In this document: one piece after another, positions 11,568-23,178 of the stretch
Layout of the letters: each line of letters opens with the position of its first letter
How positions within the stretch are numbered: position 1 is the first letter of the stretch
Assembly: GCA_024663395.1 (NCBI GenBank)
Contig: JANFAH010000007.1
Location: 868,001-932,000 of the forward strand
Origin: Pisolithus tinctorius
Taxonomy: Eukaryota > Basidiomycota > Agaricomycetes > Boletales > Pisolithaceae
Reading direction: 5' to 3'
Length of the DNA: 64,000 nucleotides
Program-made: the position numbers and the translations under genes
Notes under the pieces: model-generated
What the model was told of the DNA's origin: nothing
The model's database searches: none
What the model saw: the letters and a program-made list of their open reading frames with translations, nothing else

Positions 11568-12841
11568 GACTCTGCCTTCTCCACAGGTGGAGTAGGCGGA
11601 GTTTCAGCCATAGCTGCATGGGCTTTGGCTGCGTGAGAGGTGGACTTGGGACAGTCCTTGGCGGAGTGGCCAGCCTCGCCACAGAAGAGGCAGAGGTTGT
11701 TCTTCATCCTGTGCTGGCGCTCAGTGGAGGTGAGTTTGCCATCTTTACCCAGAAGGTGGGCAATATTGGACTTGGACGCGTCGGACTTGGGTGGATCTTT
11801 CTGCTTGCCCTTGCCCTTGGCATCGGACTTTGGAGCGGAGGCAGAGGACGACGATTTACTTTTGTTGTCGGAGTTGGAGGACTGCGACTTGTCGGAGGCG
11901 GACTTGGTGGTGTGTGAGATCTCTGCTTTGCGTTCCCAGTAGCATGCATCAATGGTCTGGGTGAGTTCGTGGAGCTGCGCAAGGGTAGAAGGCTTCCCAA
12001 TGCGAGCGATCTTGTCTTTGATGCAGTCTGGAAGTCCGCTGTAGAAGCGGTGGCGGAGTGCACCGACACCATAGTCCTTTACTTGCAAAGCCCAGTGATT
12101 GAACTCCACAACATATTTGGTAATACAAGAACCGTCCTTCATGGTAAGGTTCTCGAGTTGTTGGACGGCATCCGCTATAGCATCGTGCGGACCGAAATTA
12201 GCTGTGAGCTCTTGTAAGAACTCGTGGTAGTCATCCATCCAGAGCAGGCGGTCATAGTTGTCGGGGTTTAGCAAATCTGGCTCGAACCAAGCCAGGGCCA
12301 TACCCTTGAGATAAGACTGAGCGAAGGTAATTTTTGCTCTGTTGGAGTGGAATGCGCGAGGGCGGTCTTGGAAGTTCAGCTCACACTGAACGAGGAACTC
12401 GCAGAGTTTTTTAGGGTCGGAGCCGTCGAAGGTGTCAGGCTTGTGGACTTTGGTTTTCGGAGTGGAGTCCCCAGTGTGCGAACTAGACCACACAAGTGCA
12501 TGGACAGCTCTAGCAAGAGCTACGAGGGGATCCTCTGGCGGCTCAGCCAGGTCTTCGGGGACATCCCCGTCACCACTGCCCCCGCCATCGGGATCACCAT
12601 CAGGGTAGTCAGGGTCGGGGTCGGGTCCATCATCTCGATTACGAGGAGACAGAGTATGGAAGGTTGTTGGGTGGAGGTCGGAGTGACCAGCTTGTGAAGC
12701 GCTTTCGCCTTCAGTGCGAGAGCGGTGTCAAGCGGAGAAGGACTGGAATTGTTCAACAATGGAAGGGAGTCGACACGGATTAGCTAGCGCTACAGCGAGG
12801 TTCTCAGCGACCTCTCTCTGGGATTGAGCTCGAGTTCTCAT
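11558..12841 (-). pseudogene. Element A gag (nucleocapsid with zinc knuckle)
   Basis: The frame from ATG at 12841 (MRTRAQSQ) to TAA at 11558 is 427 codons. It has a Pro/Asp-rich linker, the Ty3-type gag core (PDTFDGSDPKKLCEF near 12440; KGMALAWFEPDLL), a Ser/Lys-rich segment and one CCHC knuckle (CLFCGEAGHSAKDC near 11650). Gag would form the virus-like particle and bind RNA. Codon 38 is TGA (12728-12730), where element Z has CGA, so this looks like CpG deamination. Confidence 0.88.
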
Positions 12842-12891
12842 AACGGTGTAAGTTTTTTGGAAGACAGAAAATGAGATCGTACAAGTGTGAG

Positions 12892-12902
12892 TACGAATAT
12901 AC
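12892..12902 (-). promoter_or_regulatory. Self-priming site (PBS) of element A
   Basis: Directly inside the 5' LTR the minus strand reads GTATATTCGTACT rather than a tRNA complement. Eleven bases (ATATTCGTACT) are complementary to the predicted first 11 bases of the element RNA (AGTACGAATAT, minus strand of 13189-13199). This matches the Tf1/sushi self-priming mechanism, in which the RNA 5' end folds back and primes minus-strand DNA. Confidence 0.75.
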
Positions 12903-13615
12903 TGTCAAGTCCGGGCCTACTCCGACCAACTCCGACGCTTTATAAGGTCTAGGGGAGGGTCCGGAAGCAAGTCCGACACAGAAGAACAGAACTCTGACTA
13001 GCAGAGTGTTGGCAGGAACGAAGTCCGCCGAGACAGAGGCAGAGCGGAGTGAGGGCATTGGGTTTAGCTCGTGCGCTACCCCCTTGCACAATCTCAGCCC
13101 TCGTATTTCAGAGGGAGAGTATAGACAGAGAGTCAGAGATAACTCCGACAGGCAGAAGATGGAATCAGAGGGAGTAGGAACTAAGTTGATATTCGTACTG
13201 AGGAACAGCGGAGTACAGTACATGCTTTTATACTGCTATGGAGGTACAGTAATCAGAATCGGAACTGACATATGGAGACTCATAAATTTTCAAGTAAAAC
13301 TTCCTGGACGATGAATGAAGGGTAGACGGAGGACATACGAATGGGTAACACAGAACATCTAGAAAAGGAAACAGTCCAGATGCTGGACCATGCGGTGAGC
13401 ATGCTGCGGAGTACCTGACTGCGAAGGTAGTCACATGACCCCTCAGAGAATGGACTGCTCGGTCCGGTAGGAGAGGACACAAGTCCAACAACAGTCAGAG
13501 CGGAGATGGTTCGTAGCCAACAGAAGTTGGGCAGAGTTGGTGCAGAGTGAGTGAACGACCGGCGGAGTAGGGTGCAGAGTGTGTAAGGACTTATAACGAA
13601 CGCACGGTCGTGACA
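12903..13615 (-). repeat. Element A 5' LTR with promoter
   Basis: 713 bp, TGTCAAG...GTGACA. On the minus strand a TATAAAAG box at about 13224-13231 lies roughly 30 bp before the predicted RNA start at 13199 (CTCAGTACGAATAT). The right flank GGAGT (13616-13620) is the target duplication. Confidence 0.92.
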
Positions 13616-14025
13616 GGAGTCGAGGATACAGGTAGTTGGACTGATTGGACTTAGTGACTGAAGATACAGTGCTATTCCCTTGCGTGGGCCTCAGTCCGAG
13701 TCCGAGGCTGAGACGGAGTTATCAGAGGTAACTTAGTTGATTTCAGACTGAGGTCTACAGGCCGAGTATCTACGAGTTTATATACCAGAAGTAACTATAG
13801 TATGGAGACCAGTAATGCCGGTCTCGCCAGGATTGGTAAGACAAGGATTACTAACGTATGACTAAGGTAACGGAGACCGGGACAGATGGACCGGGGACAG
13901 GACTGGGGACAGGACTTAACCAAAATGACAGACACTGCAAAGCAGTGTTCACTGCGCTAGGACATCTGGGGATAGTGAACAGGCGAGGCCGATGCCAGAC
14001 TAAGTGAGTGTGAGGCCGAGTCCGG
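13616..14025 (-). repeat. Element B 3' LTR, piece 2
   Basis: Aligns with 23275-23670 of the intact B LTR, including the start-site region ATTTCAGACT (13740-13749) and a TATATA box near 13778. It ends at CCGG (14022-14025), where insert 1 begins. Confidence 0.85.
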
Positions 14026-16633
14026 TGTGGGACATGACCTCTGGGTAGCGTGCGGATAGGGGGAGGCTGTAAGGGAAATCCCTAGGCTCGACCCAAGGGG
14101 TGCTGAGTTGGAAGGAGACGTAGTGTACGATGATAGAGTTGGTTGAAGAGTCAAATGTAGAGCACAGAATGTAATTCTGCAGAATTGTAGATAGGAATAC
14201 AGTGAGGGACAAAAGCGTTGCAATGTTTGTGAGGTGTGAGTTGTTGCTGATGTAGCTTGGGCTATTCTGCATGGATAATCATGATACCTATACCATTGGA
14301 AAGGGGTGACTCTAAGCTTTCCAGAGCACTAAGGTTCAGTCAAAACACAGCAATACATGCTGAGATACACCCTATTCTTTCTGAAAAGTGCATTGCAACA
14401 CTTTTGTCCCTGACTGGTGAAATTGTGAAATGTGACCTTTTGATGGGATTGAGGGCATGGAGGATGGGAAAAAATGATTACATAATAAACCACATGATCA
14501 TCCAGATGATTTGTCAGCATGTAAACAATGACAAACATTGGACTTGTACCATTAATCCTCCCTCTTTTACCACAACTCATGAAATCATCTCTCTAGCTCA
14601 CATGGTCATTTTCTCAAGGAATTCTTATCAAATACTGGTGGCCACCACAGTGCCATCAGTATAACATGCTCTCAGAACCATCAGTCCCTTAAAAAACCTG
14701 CTGTCAGTCATTTCCTGGACTGTTTCCCCCCCCATGCCTGATGTGTTCTGGGACTAATCAGTACTTGGAAGGCTGAAAATGTTATGGAGGTCAATCTGGC
14801 ACTTCAGAACATGATGTACAAACCAGTCCCCTCTCAACCAATGCATTTCTAGCACAGGGACAGTGGTATGGAAGTTAGGGCAAGACAAAATCCTCTTTAC
14901 CCCTGGGTGTCATCAGAAGGATATGCTACTGAACTGCCATGGAGCAGAATCCTGTGCTTCCATCTGGCCCTGAATATTGCCTTTGGTCACATATGACCAA
15001 ATAATCCTTCCCCACCCATCTACAGTTCAGATCAGAGCAAGATCTAGTGAACCCTCTTATGGTGCTCAGAGCACAAGGAGGTTTTGTCTCACCCCAACTT
15101 CCATATCAGTGTTCCTGTGCCAGAAATGCATTGGTTGAGAGGGGACTGGTTTGTACATCATGTTCTGAAGTGCCAGATTGACCTCCATAACATTTTCAGC
15201 CTTCCAAGTACTGATTAGTCCCAGAACACATCAGGCATGGGGGGGGAAACAGTCCAGGAAATGACTGACAGCAGGTTTTTTAAGGGACTGATGGTTCTGA
15301 GAGCATGTTATACTGATGGCACTGTGGTGGCCACCAGTATTTGATAAGAATTCCTTGAGAAAATGACCATGTGAGCTAGAGAGATGATTTCATGAGTTGT
15401 GGTAAAAGAGGGAGGATTAATGGTACAAGTCCAATGTTTGTCATTGTTTACATGCTGACAAATCATCTGGATGATCATGTGGTTTATTATGTAATCATTT
15501 TTTCCCATCCTCCATGCCCTCAATCCCATCAAAAGGTCACATTTCACAATTTCACCAGTCAGGGACAAAAGTGTTGCAATGCACTTTTCAGAAAGAATAG
15601 GGTGTATCTCAGCATGTATTGCTTTGTTTTGACTGAACCTTAGTGCTCTGGAAAGCTTAGAGTCACCCCTTTCCAATGGTATAGGTATCATGATTATCCA
15701 TGCAGAATAGCCCAAGCTACATCAGCAACAACTCACACCTCACAAACATTGCAACACTTTTGTCCCTCACTGTAGACTTTGTTTCTGAAATTCCGAGAGA
15801 TGATCTTGACCCGATGAAGTAACTCCGAGACAAATTAGGCGCTCGAGAGGGGAAACAAGGAACTAGCAGACCAAGGACACAAAGACACAGGAGACACAGT
15901 GGACATAGATGATGCAAAGACACAGGTATGCAGCAAACACAGAGGATGCAAGGACACTTAGAACACCTTAGACTCGCATGTGACATGGATGGTGAGTCCC
16001 GAAAGATGATTCTTTTTTGTCTCTAAGGCGGACTTATATAGTACATGGATAGTAAGGTACTGATCGGAGAAATGTGGGGCAGGTAAAGCAAAATTCCAAA
16101 AAACAAAGAGGGCGATGTGTCAGATGTCAAAGCCATACAGGATCATGTGAAGACAAACTGTTAAGTAGTAACCAAGAAAAACAAATGGGAAAAGATGGGT
16201 ATATTCCGGCAGGACAAGTGTACATCGTACTGTGGAGTGCGCGAAGGATAGAGGCTGTAGATGCAAGGGGGTACTTGCATTGTGGAGAAAGGTTCGCAGG
16301 AGAAGAGCGAGAGAGGTAACTGGAGTTTTTACTGATGATCTGCGTGATTTCCCGGCTATGTGGCGAGGCAGAGGTTGAGGCAACACGACTGCGGAATTCC
16401 AGATAGACATGTGTCAGGTTGATGTTGACACGGAATTCCGGGATGATGACTGGTGTGTGTTATTGATGGACAGGGGAGCTCCGAAGGATCAACGGGCGAG
16501 GCGGTGCACAAGGCTGATGCAATAATTCCAACGACGACAGACGTGGAACTTTGATAGGGGTCAACTTTGGTGACAGCGGAATTTTGGTGTAGGCATCCCT
16601 ATTTCGGCCTCAGGGAGTATACTACTCCCTACA
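14026..16633. mobile_element. Insert 1: LTR-like element with CCGG target duplication, hosting a palindromic mariner
   Basis: Comparison with the uninterrupted B LTR shows an insertion bounded by CCGG (14022-14025 and 16634-16637). Its ends are TGTGGGAC...CCCTACA, so TG...CA as in LTRs. Without the nested palindrome it is about 1,035 bp with no coding sequence that I recognise, so a solo LTR of an unidentified family is likeliest. A TTATATAG motif near 16033 could be its TATA box. Confidence 0.6.
14200..15772. mobile_element. Non-autonomous Tc1/mariner-type element with about 680-bp inverted arms
   Basis: The ends are CAGTGAGGGACAAAAG and its complement CTTTTGTCCCTCACTG, flanked by TA on both sides (14198-14199 and 15773-15774), which is the Tc1/mariner signature. 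The arms 14200-14883 and about 15090-15772 are nearly identical inverted copies; a 135-codon open frame in each arm differs at one residue. A spacer of about 200 bp separates them. No transposase is present, so it must be mobilised in trans. The open frames in the arms are probably not genes. Confidence 0.75.
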
Positions 16634-16637
16634 CCGG

Positions 16638-16662
16638 CCGGGGTCAAGACATGGCTATGACA
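16638..16662 (-). repeat. Element B 3' LTR, piece 3
   Basis: The last 25 bases (CCGGGGTCAAGACATGGCTATGACA) match the right end of the intact LTR at 23680-23704. Confidence 0.8.
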
Positions 16663-16676
16663 GTATCCCCCTCTTA
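16663..16676 (-). promoter_or_regulatory. Polypurine tract of element B
   Basis: The minus strand reads TAAGAGGGGGATAC directly before the 3' LTR. Confidence 0.75.
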
Positions 16677-16799
16677 GGGGTCGAACCCATGAGACCCCTG
16701 TGAGAGTGGTGGGCTGAGTCCGAAAGTTGGCTGAGTTCGAAAAAATGATACTTGTGGCCCGCTAAGCCCTTTGCATCTTTCTTTCTCATCCTAACCATC

Positions 16800-17868
16800 A
16801 TGTCCAACTCTCGACCGATCGTCTCCACCGATAACAACAACGAAGGCCGAGTCGTGATCGACTGGTCCCAGGTGTTGGAAGACGCCATCAAGTACGACAC
16901 CGATGACGAGGAAGAGACAATGAGGGCCAAGGCGAAGGAGAGGAAATGACGAAAGGTGGCTGAACAAGCCTGACAGGAGGAGCAGGCTCGGCTTGAGGCT
17001 GAGAGGGTGGCGAGAGAGCAAGCCAAGGCCGAGAGGGCTGAGAGGGAGAAGGCTGAGGCCGAGAAGGCAGCGCAGGAGGCCGAGGAGAGGAGAGCGTGCG
17101 AAGAGGAGGAGAGGCAGGAGGCCAAACGTAGGCGCAAGGCCAAGGCCAGTAAGGGTGATGAGGCCGGGGGGGAGGTGAAGAAAGTGGTCATGGACCCTGG
17201 GTGAGTACTTTTCTAACCTTGTATGTACTCCTCCTAACAACGCTTTTAGTTGTACCCGCTGCGCCCAGGCCAACATCGTCTGCGAATTCGTCGTAGACAG
17301 CAACAAGAAGCATGTGGCCTGTGTGCGCTGCAACCTATCGAAAGGCAAGTGCCACTGGCCCAGGGATGGGAAAGACGCCGAGGCTGGTCCTAAGGCCGGG
17401 AGGACCAACAAGGGGAAGAAGCAGAAAGCCGAGGAGGAGAATGCTGAGGCCGGGCCCAGCAACCAGAAACGGGCGAGGACAAGTGTGAGACCGACCGAGG
17501 TCTTGGACCTTGATGAGCTTGAGGCCGGTGGGAGCAGGATGAAGGAGGCCGGCGTGGCCAGGTACTCGGGCTTGGAGAACAAGCTCGAGCGACTGATCAA
17601 GGCTGCGGGGCTGATTGCCAACAACTTGGCCAGCCTCTTCGAACTCCATGAGACCGTGGTTGAGAACTCAGGCCGCATAGCCGACACGCTTGAGTCGATA
17701 CTCAACGAATCTTATGGCTTTGGGATGGCAGTATCCCCTTCGGACTCGGGCTCGTCTGAGCTTGACTCTGACGAGTTGCATGAGGAAGCAGAGTGGTTGA
17801 AGAACCACAGCGAGGATGAAGAGGAGGAGTCCGAGGGGGAGGATGAGAGTATGGCCGAGGCTGAGTAG
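16800..17868 (+). pseudogene. Antisense accessory gene of element B with a full Zn(II)2Cys6-type cluster
   Basis: Exons 16800-17200 and 17250-17868 are joined by a 49-bp GTGAGT...TTTTAG intron, giving 339 codons. Two TGA codons (16947-16949, 16971-16973) interrupt exon 1. Domains in order: N-terminus sharing D-(W/Y)-S-Q-V with the A copy; Glu/Arg/Ala coiled coil; cysteine cluster CTRC-x6-C-x12-C-x2-C-x6-C at the start of exon 2; basic linker; helical region; acidic tail ending in MAEAE. That spacing fits the fungal Gal4-type zinc cluster exactly. The position antisense to pol, the intron site and the 188-bp gap to the pol end all match element A. The role is unknown; a transposon-encoded nucleic-acid-binding regulator is one possibility. 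Confidence 0.75.
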
Positions 17869-18056
17869 ACTTGTAGTGTAGTGTTTTTGTTGCTTTCTCC
17901 TGCAAATGTCACATGTCCGGTGTCTGGCGTCCGGTTTCGGTCTTGTATAGTAAGTGAGAGCAAAACAAGAAAAGAAAACAAAGTAAGTAAGAGATCAGAG
18001 AAAACTAGATACCGATAGAAAACAGAAAAGAAACTGAGGCCAGTTGAGACCAGTCC

Positions 18057-21000
18057 TCATTGGTATGGGCCAGGTTTACTGGGGTAGCGGGAGTGAAATT
18101 CTTGGACGAGTTCAGAGGTGTTGTCAAGCTCTGTAGCGAGTACCCAAGTAGTTTCTTCATCGGTCCCCTCATAGCCGGCCCACCAGACTAAGTACTGAAG
18201 CCAACACCGGCGATGCTGGTCGACTTTAGAGTCAAGGATTTCTGCTACCTCGAACTCTAGATCACCGTTGACTTCGACTGGTGGGGGTGGTGGTTGAGTC
18301 CAGTTCGGGATGGTATTAGGGATGGCCGGCTCAAGTTGGGAAACATGGAAGACCGGATGTACTGTGTGCATTGAGTCTGGCAGGTGCAGTGTGAACAAGT
18401 GGGTACCGGCCTGAGCTATGACTGGATATGGCCCAAGGTTTTTCTCTGAGAGCTTCTTGGAAGGCTGAGTTGACCAGAAGTATTTGGCTTTGACATATAC
18501 TTGGTCACTGACCTTGAAGTCCGGAGCTGGCATGCGTTTAGCATCGGCCAGTCCTTGATAGCGCTGTTGAGTGAGAGTCATTTCCTCCCGTAGGTATTGA
18601 TGCAGTGAGTCTAAGTTGACTGCATAGTCACGAACCCGAGCGGAGGTGAGATCGCACTCTGGGTATACTGAGATGTTGGGATGATAGCCCTTGTTAGCGA
18701 AGAAGGGTGATACACCGGTAGTAGCGCTAGGGGCATTGTTGTATGCAAACTCGGCCAAAGGTAGTAGTTTGGCCCAATTATCCTGCTGGTAGTTGCAGTA
18801 TACTTGGAGGTATTGTTCTAGGGTCTGGTTGGTCCTTTCAGTCTGGCCATCACCTTCAGGGTGGTAGCCCGAGGTGAAGTGTAAGCGCATGTCTAAGGCC
18901 TTACCAAGCGACCGGAAGAAATGAGAGACAAACTCCAAGCCTCGGTCTGAGGTTACATGGGCCGGTACTCTGTGCTTTGAGAAGACATGGAGTAGGAATA
19001 GTTTGGTGAGTTCTGGGGCTGTTATGGTGTTGTGGGTGGGGATGAATATGGCCTGCTTGGAAAGCCGGTCAACTACTACAAGGATGGCCATGAAACCGGT
19101 TGAGGCCGGAAGCTGCTCGATGAAATCCATAGAGATGGAGTTCCATGGCTTCTCCAGCACCAGGAGTTGCTTGAGGAGGCCGTAAGGCCAATGGTGGGGA
19201 ACCTTAGCCCAAGCGCAGGCCATGCAAGACTGGACATAGTCTTTGACAAATGTCCTAAGGCCGGGCCAGGTGTACTCACGCCGAATAAGTTCTAGGGTTT
19301 GGTTCTGGCCAAAGTGGCTGGACAGGGGGTGGTCATGCTTAAGGCGCAAGACCCTGAGGCGGAGATCATTTGAGTCTGGCACATAGATCCTTCCATCAAG
19401 CTGAAGGAAGCCAGTGTCATCTACTGACCACTGGGGATCAGACATGTTGGACAGACGGATTTGTGAGACCAGGTTGTCCGGCAGCATGGTCAGGATGTCA
19501 TTATGAAGTTTCTCTACATCCATCAGTGCGACTGCTCATAAGACCGGGTACTCGAGGTATGTGGCATGAAGGGAGACCGCTAGTTGCTCTTGGGTGAAGA
19601 CCGGTCTCAGGTTTTGTGGGTTCACTCGGGCATAGCCGCTATCCCCCTCTTTGGGGTAGACATCCCATCGTCTAGTTAGGGTGTCAGGCTTAGCCCCGAG
19701 CTTACTGGGCCTGAACCTGATGATCATATTGAATTGTGAAAGGAATTCTGACCAGCAAGCTTGGCGGCGGGTGAGTACTTTGGAGGTAGAGAAGTACTCG
19801 AGATTCTTGTGGTTGGTAACAACGTCGACCGGTGAGGCCGAGCCCTCAAGGTAATGGCACCAGGTCCGGAATGCTTCAAAGATTGCAAGCAGTTCCTTAT
19901 CATGGGTATCATAATTCAACTCTGGGGCCATCAGAGTCTGGGAGTAGAAAGCGACCAGATGGATCTGGCCGTCACTGCAAGTGATAGAGAGGATGCCAGC
20001 GATGGCATAGTCCGATGCATCAGTCTTGACGGTGATGGGGACCCCGGGGATGAAATGAGTTAAGACCAGCGCGGTAGTAAAGGCGGCCTTGAGGTTGTTG
20101 AATGACCGGCGGCACTCCTCAGAGAAGTTCCAAGGAGCCCCCTTGCAGGTAAGCCGAGTCAGGGGTACGACGATGTCCGAGTAATTAAAGATAAACCAGC
20201 GATAGAAATTTGCGAAGCCAAGGAAGGACTGTATGTCTTTGACCTTGTGAGGCTTGGGCCAATCGCAGATGGTCTGGACCTTTTCCTTGGACATCATGAG
20301 GCTGGCAGGGGAGAGGTGGAATCTGAGGTATTTGACCGAGTCCGAGTGGAACTCACATTTCTCCGGCTTCACATACAGGCCATGAAGCTGAAGCCGGCAG
20401 AGGACTTCTCAGACATGCTGCTTGTGAGACTCCTTATCTCCGGAGTAGATCAAGATGTCATCTAAGTAGATGACTATGCAGACATCCAACATGTCCGCAA
20501 AAATGGTATTCATGAAGTGTTGGAAAGCGGCTGGGGCATTGGTGAGGCCGAAAGGCATTACCAACCACTCGTAAGATCCATACCGAGTCCGGAATGCGGT
20601 CTTCCATTCATTGCCCAGAGCAATCTGGACGAGATGATAGGCATGCCGAAGATCAATCTTGGTGTAGATCTTGGCTTGGCTTGGTGAGTCCAAGAGGTCG
20701 GAGATGAGCGGTAGTGGGTATTGGTCCTTCTTAGTGATTTTGTTGAGGCTGCAGAAGTCCACGCAAAGCTGGAGGGAGCTGTCCTTCTTTTTGACAAAGA
20801 GGACCAGTGCAGCATAAGGGGAGGAAGTAGGCCGAATGAATCCAGTAGTAAGGTTTTCGTCAATGAAGGTCCGGAGAGCCTGCAGCTCAACTGGGGAAAG
20901 TGAATAGATGGTGCCGAGAGGCGGGGTCGTTCCTTCTTCAAGCTCTATCTTCAGATCATACTCCTGGTGTGGCGGGAGTGCCGAGGCCTTGGCCTTGCTG

Positions 21001-21782
21001 AATACATCAGCGAAGTCATGGTACTCTTCCAGGACATTGGGTAAGGCTGGAGGAGGAGAGGCCGAGGCCAATCGGGCCTGAGCTGAGTCCAAGGGGTGGA
21101 GCTGAAGTTGGAACTGGACGGACCCTTCTAGTTTGCAGGCGCACACAAAAGCAGCTGCATTGATTAGGGAAACAAGAGGGGCCTTCAGGGGGGTGCGAGC
21201 CGGGGAGTCAGAGACCAGTACAGATGGCGCAAGGCTGGGTTGGTCGCTAGGACCGGAGTCAGGAAGGCTGCTGGAGAGTGGGCTTACAGGGGGTGTCGAC
21301 AGGGTTGGCATTCCTTGTGCAGGAGTCCGGAATGTTAGACTGCTCAGTACCCAGTCAATCAATGGATTGTAGCAGGTGAGCCAGTCATGTCTGAGGACTA
21401 TCTTACACTCAGAATCCAACGGGGCTAAAAACAGGGTTACTGGTGTGACATTGCCGGACACAAAGCGGATGTTGACATCTACTGCTTGGGTTATAGTGAA
21501 AGTGGACGTTCCATCGAAAAGCCGGAGTTGGATTGGTGAGACCGAGTACGGGGTAAATGAGTGTTGATTAACAAAGTGATTATCTATAAAACAATGAGTG
21601 GAACCGGAGTCCACTAAAGTACAAAGCCGAGGTATTTCTGGGTTTTCTAATGTGACATATGGGGTTAAAGAATTTGGGCTGGAAAGAGTGGATGCATTGA
21701 GACAAGCCTCCAAGTTTGCACAACCAGAGTCAATGCAGCTCCCAGATTGTGCGGAGTCCTGGGAGCTGCTACCTATTTTTTT
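18057..21782 (-). pseudogene. Element B pol: protease, RT, RNase H, integrase, chromodomain
   Basis: Read in the -1 frame from the slippery site at 21776-21782. Retropepsin (LVDSGSTHCF near 21610), RT (IYLDDILIY near 20480), RNase H (KTDASDYAIAG near 20020), integrase (HDHPLSSHFGQNQT; SMDFIEQLP; TSDRGLEF; EGDGQTER) and a C-terminal chromodomain (WWAGYEGTDEETTW near 18160) are all present. TGA codons at 20409-20411 and 19536-19538 break the frame where relatives have TGG and TGT/TGC. The catalytic residues of RT and integrase appear intact, unlike in A. Confidence 0.9.
21773..21782 (-). promoter_or_regulatory. Putative -1 ribosomal frameshift site, element B
   Basis: The gag frame ends ACA AAA AAA TAG on the minus strand. 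A-AAA-AAA is a canonical slippery heptamer abutting the stop. The -1 frame continues open from here through the linker into the protease. Confidence 0.7.
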
Positions 21783-23152
21783 GTCTTGGGGGTAGTACCC
21801 GAGCCTGAGGCCAGTGTGGCCTCAGTGGTGGCCGCAGCACGAGCTTTGGCCTTTCCAGCTTTCTTGGGGCATTTGTCAGCAAAATGACTGGACCCTCCGC
21901 AGAACATGCAGAGGTTTCTGTCTAGGCGATGCTTGTGTTCCTCGGGGGTAAGCTTTCCATCTTTGCCGAGTTTGCTAGGCTTGGGCTTGGACGAATTGCT
22001 GTTATTACTATTGCGTGGCTTTGATGAAGCTGGCTTGGGAGAAGATCCGGAGTTGTTGTTGTTGTTGCCGGTCTTGGATTTGTCTTGGCTGGTCTTGGGC
22101 TGACTATTGTTGCTGGAGCCACCGGACTTGTTGTTACCAGAGTTGGACGAGCCCTGGTGCTTATTCACCCTTTGGACTTCTTCCTTGCGCTCCCAATAGC
22201 ACGCATCTATTTCTTGGGTGAGGTGGCGGAGCTCGTGAAGTGTCCGGGGTTTGCCAACTCAACAGACTTTGTCCTTAATCCAGTCTGGGAGCCTGGAATA
22301 GAAATGATGGTGCAGCGCACCATCTCCGTAGCCTCGGACTTGCGAAGCAAGCCAATTAAAGTCTACTACATACTTGTTAATGCACTGACTTTCCTTCATA
22401 TGTAAATGGTCGAGTTGGCTCTCAGCATCAGTGACTGGATCGTGGGGGCCGAAGGTTGTTTGTAGCTCCAGGACGAACTCCCTCCAGGAGTCCATCCAGA
22501 GAGGCCGATCATCGGGGTTGTCGAGCCCGAGCAAGTCCGGCTCGAACCACTCTAAGGCCATGCCTTTGAGGTATGATTGGGCGAAGATGACTTTGGCGCG
22601 GTCAGTCCTGAAAGCCCGGGGTCGGTCTTGGAAATTGAGCTTGCACTGGATAAAGAACGCGCAGAGCTTCTTGGGATCTGTGCCATCGAAAGTGTTGGGC
22701 TCGCACAGCTTGGTCCTGCTTGAGGACTCAGGGCTAGTGCGAGCATTACGAGCCAACAGTTTGATGGCCGATGCGAGGTTATCGAAGACCGCCACCATGG
22801 GTTCGGTGTCTGGATCTGGGAAGTCTGGTTCGTCCTCCGGATCATCATCATCCAGATTGTCGTCACTGGGCCCATTGCCGGGGTCATCATCATCTGGGTT
22901 ATTATTGTCATTGTTGTCTGGCCCTTCATCGCCAGGGTCACCCTCAGGGATGGGAGCAGTGGGATGACGTGGGGTGGGGGTATTAGAAGTGTGGGCTGAG
23001 AAGCCCCTGAAGGGACTAATGGGATCTGGAGAGCGCCTAGTGGTGCCCAACGTAGCCAGTGCTGTTTCATGGCGGGCCCCACTGGCTGAGGCAGAGTCGG
23101 GATTGGTGGCAGAGTGGCCATGGGGAGATTGGAAGCAAGTCTTGGTTGCCAT
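21773..23152 (-). pseudogene. Element B gag
   Basis: The ATG at 23152 opens a 459-codon frame: Ser/Pro-rich N-terminus, very acidic Asp/Pro/Asn linker (22800-22960), gag core (NTFDGTDPKKLCAF near 22690; KGMALEWFEPDLL) and a CCHC knuckle (CMFCGGSSHFADKC near 21900) between Asn/Ser/Lys-rich stretches. A TGA at 22259-22261 interrupts it; element D has CAG there. Confidence 0.88.
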
Positions 23153-23178
23153 GATGGTTTAGACCCACACAAGTGGCA

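Larger units (their letters stand above)
5534..13615 (-). mobile_element. Element A: near-complete chromodomain Ty3/gypsy retrotransposon with antisense accessory gene, 8,082 bp
   Basis: Two 713-bp LTRs (5534-6246 and 12903-13615) flank the body, and the perfect duplication GGAGT borders it (5529-5533 and 13616-13620). It landed in the 3' LTR of element B. The parts are self-priming site, gag, slippery heptamer, pol ending in a chromodomain, antisense accessory gene, purine tract. The high similarity of its LTRs and its retained CpG make it one of the youngest insertions. Three nonsense codons and an altered integrase catalytic residue suggest it cannot move on its own. Confidence 0.93.

Noticed and set aside
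14257..14664. 135-codon frame in each arm of the palindrome (also 15308-15715)
   Set aside because: Identity of the two copies follows from the inverted arms; no domain, no start or splice support.
22771..22986. Asp/Gly/Ser-rich frames in 22.4-23.2 kb on the plus strand
   Set aside because: Shadows of the acidic linker of element B gag.
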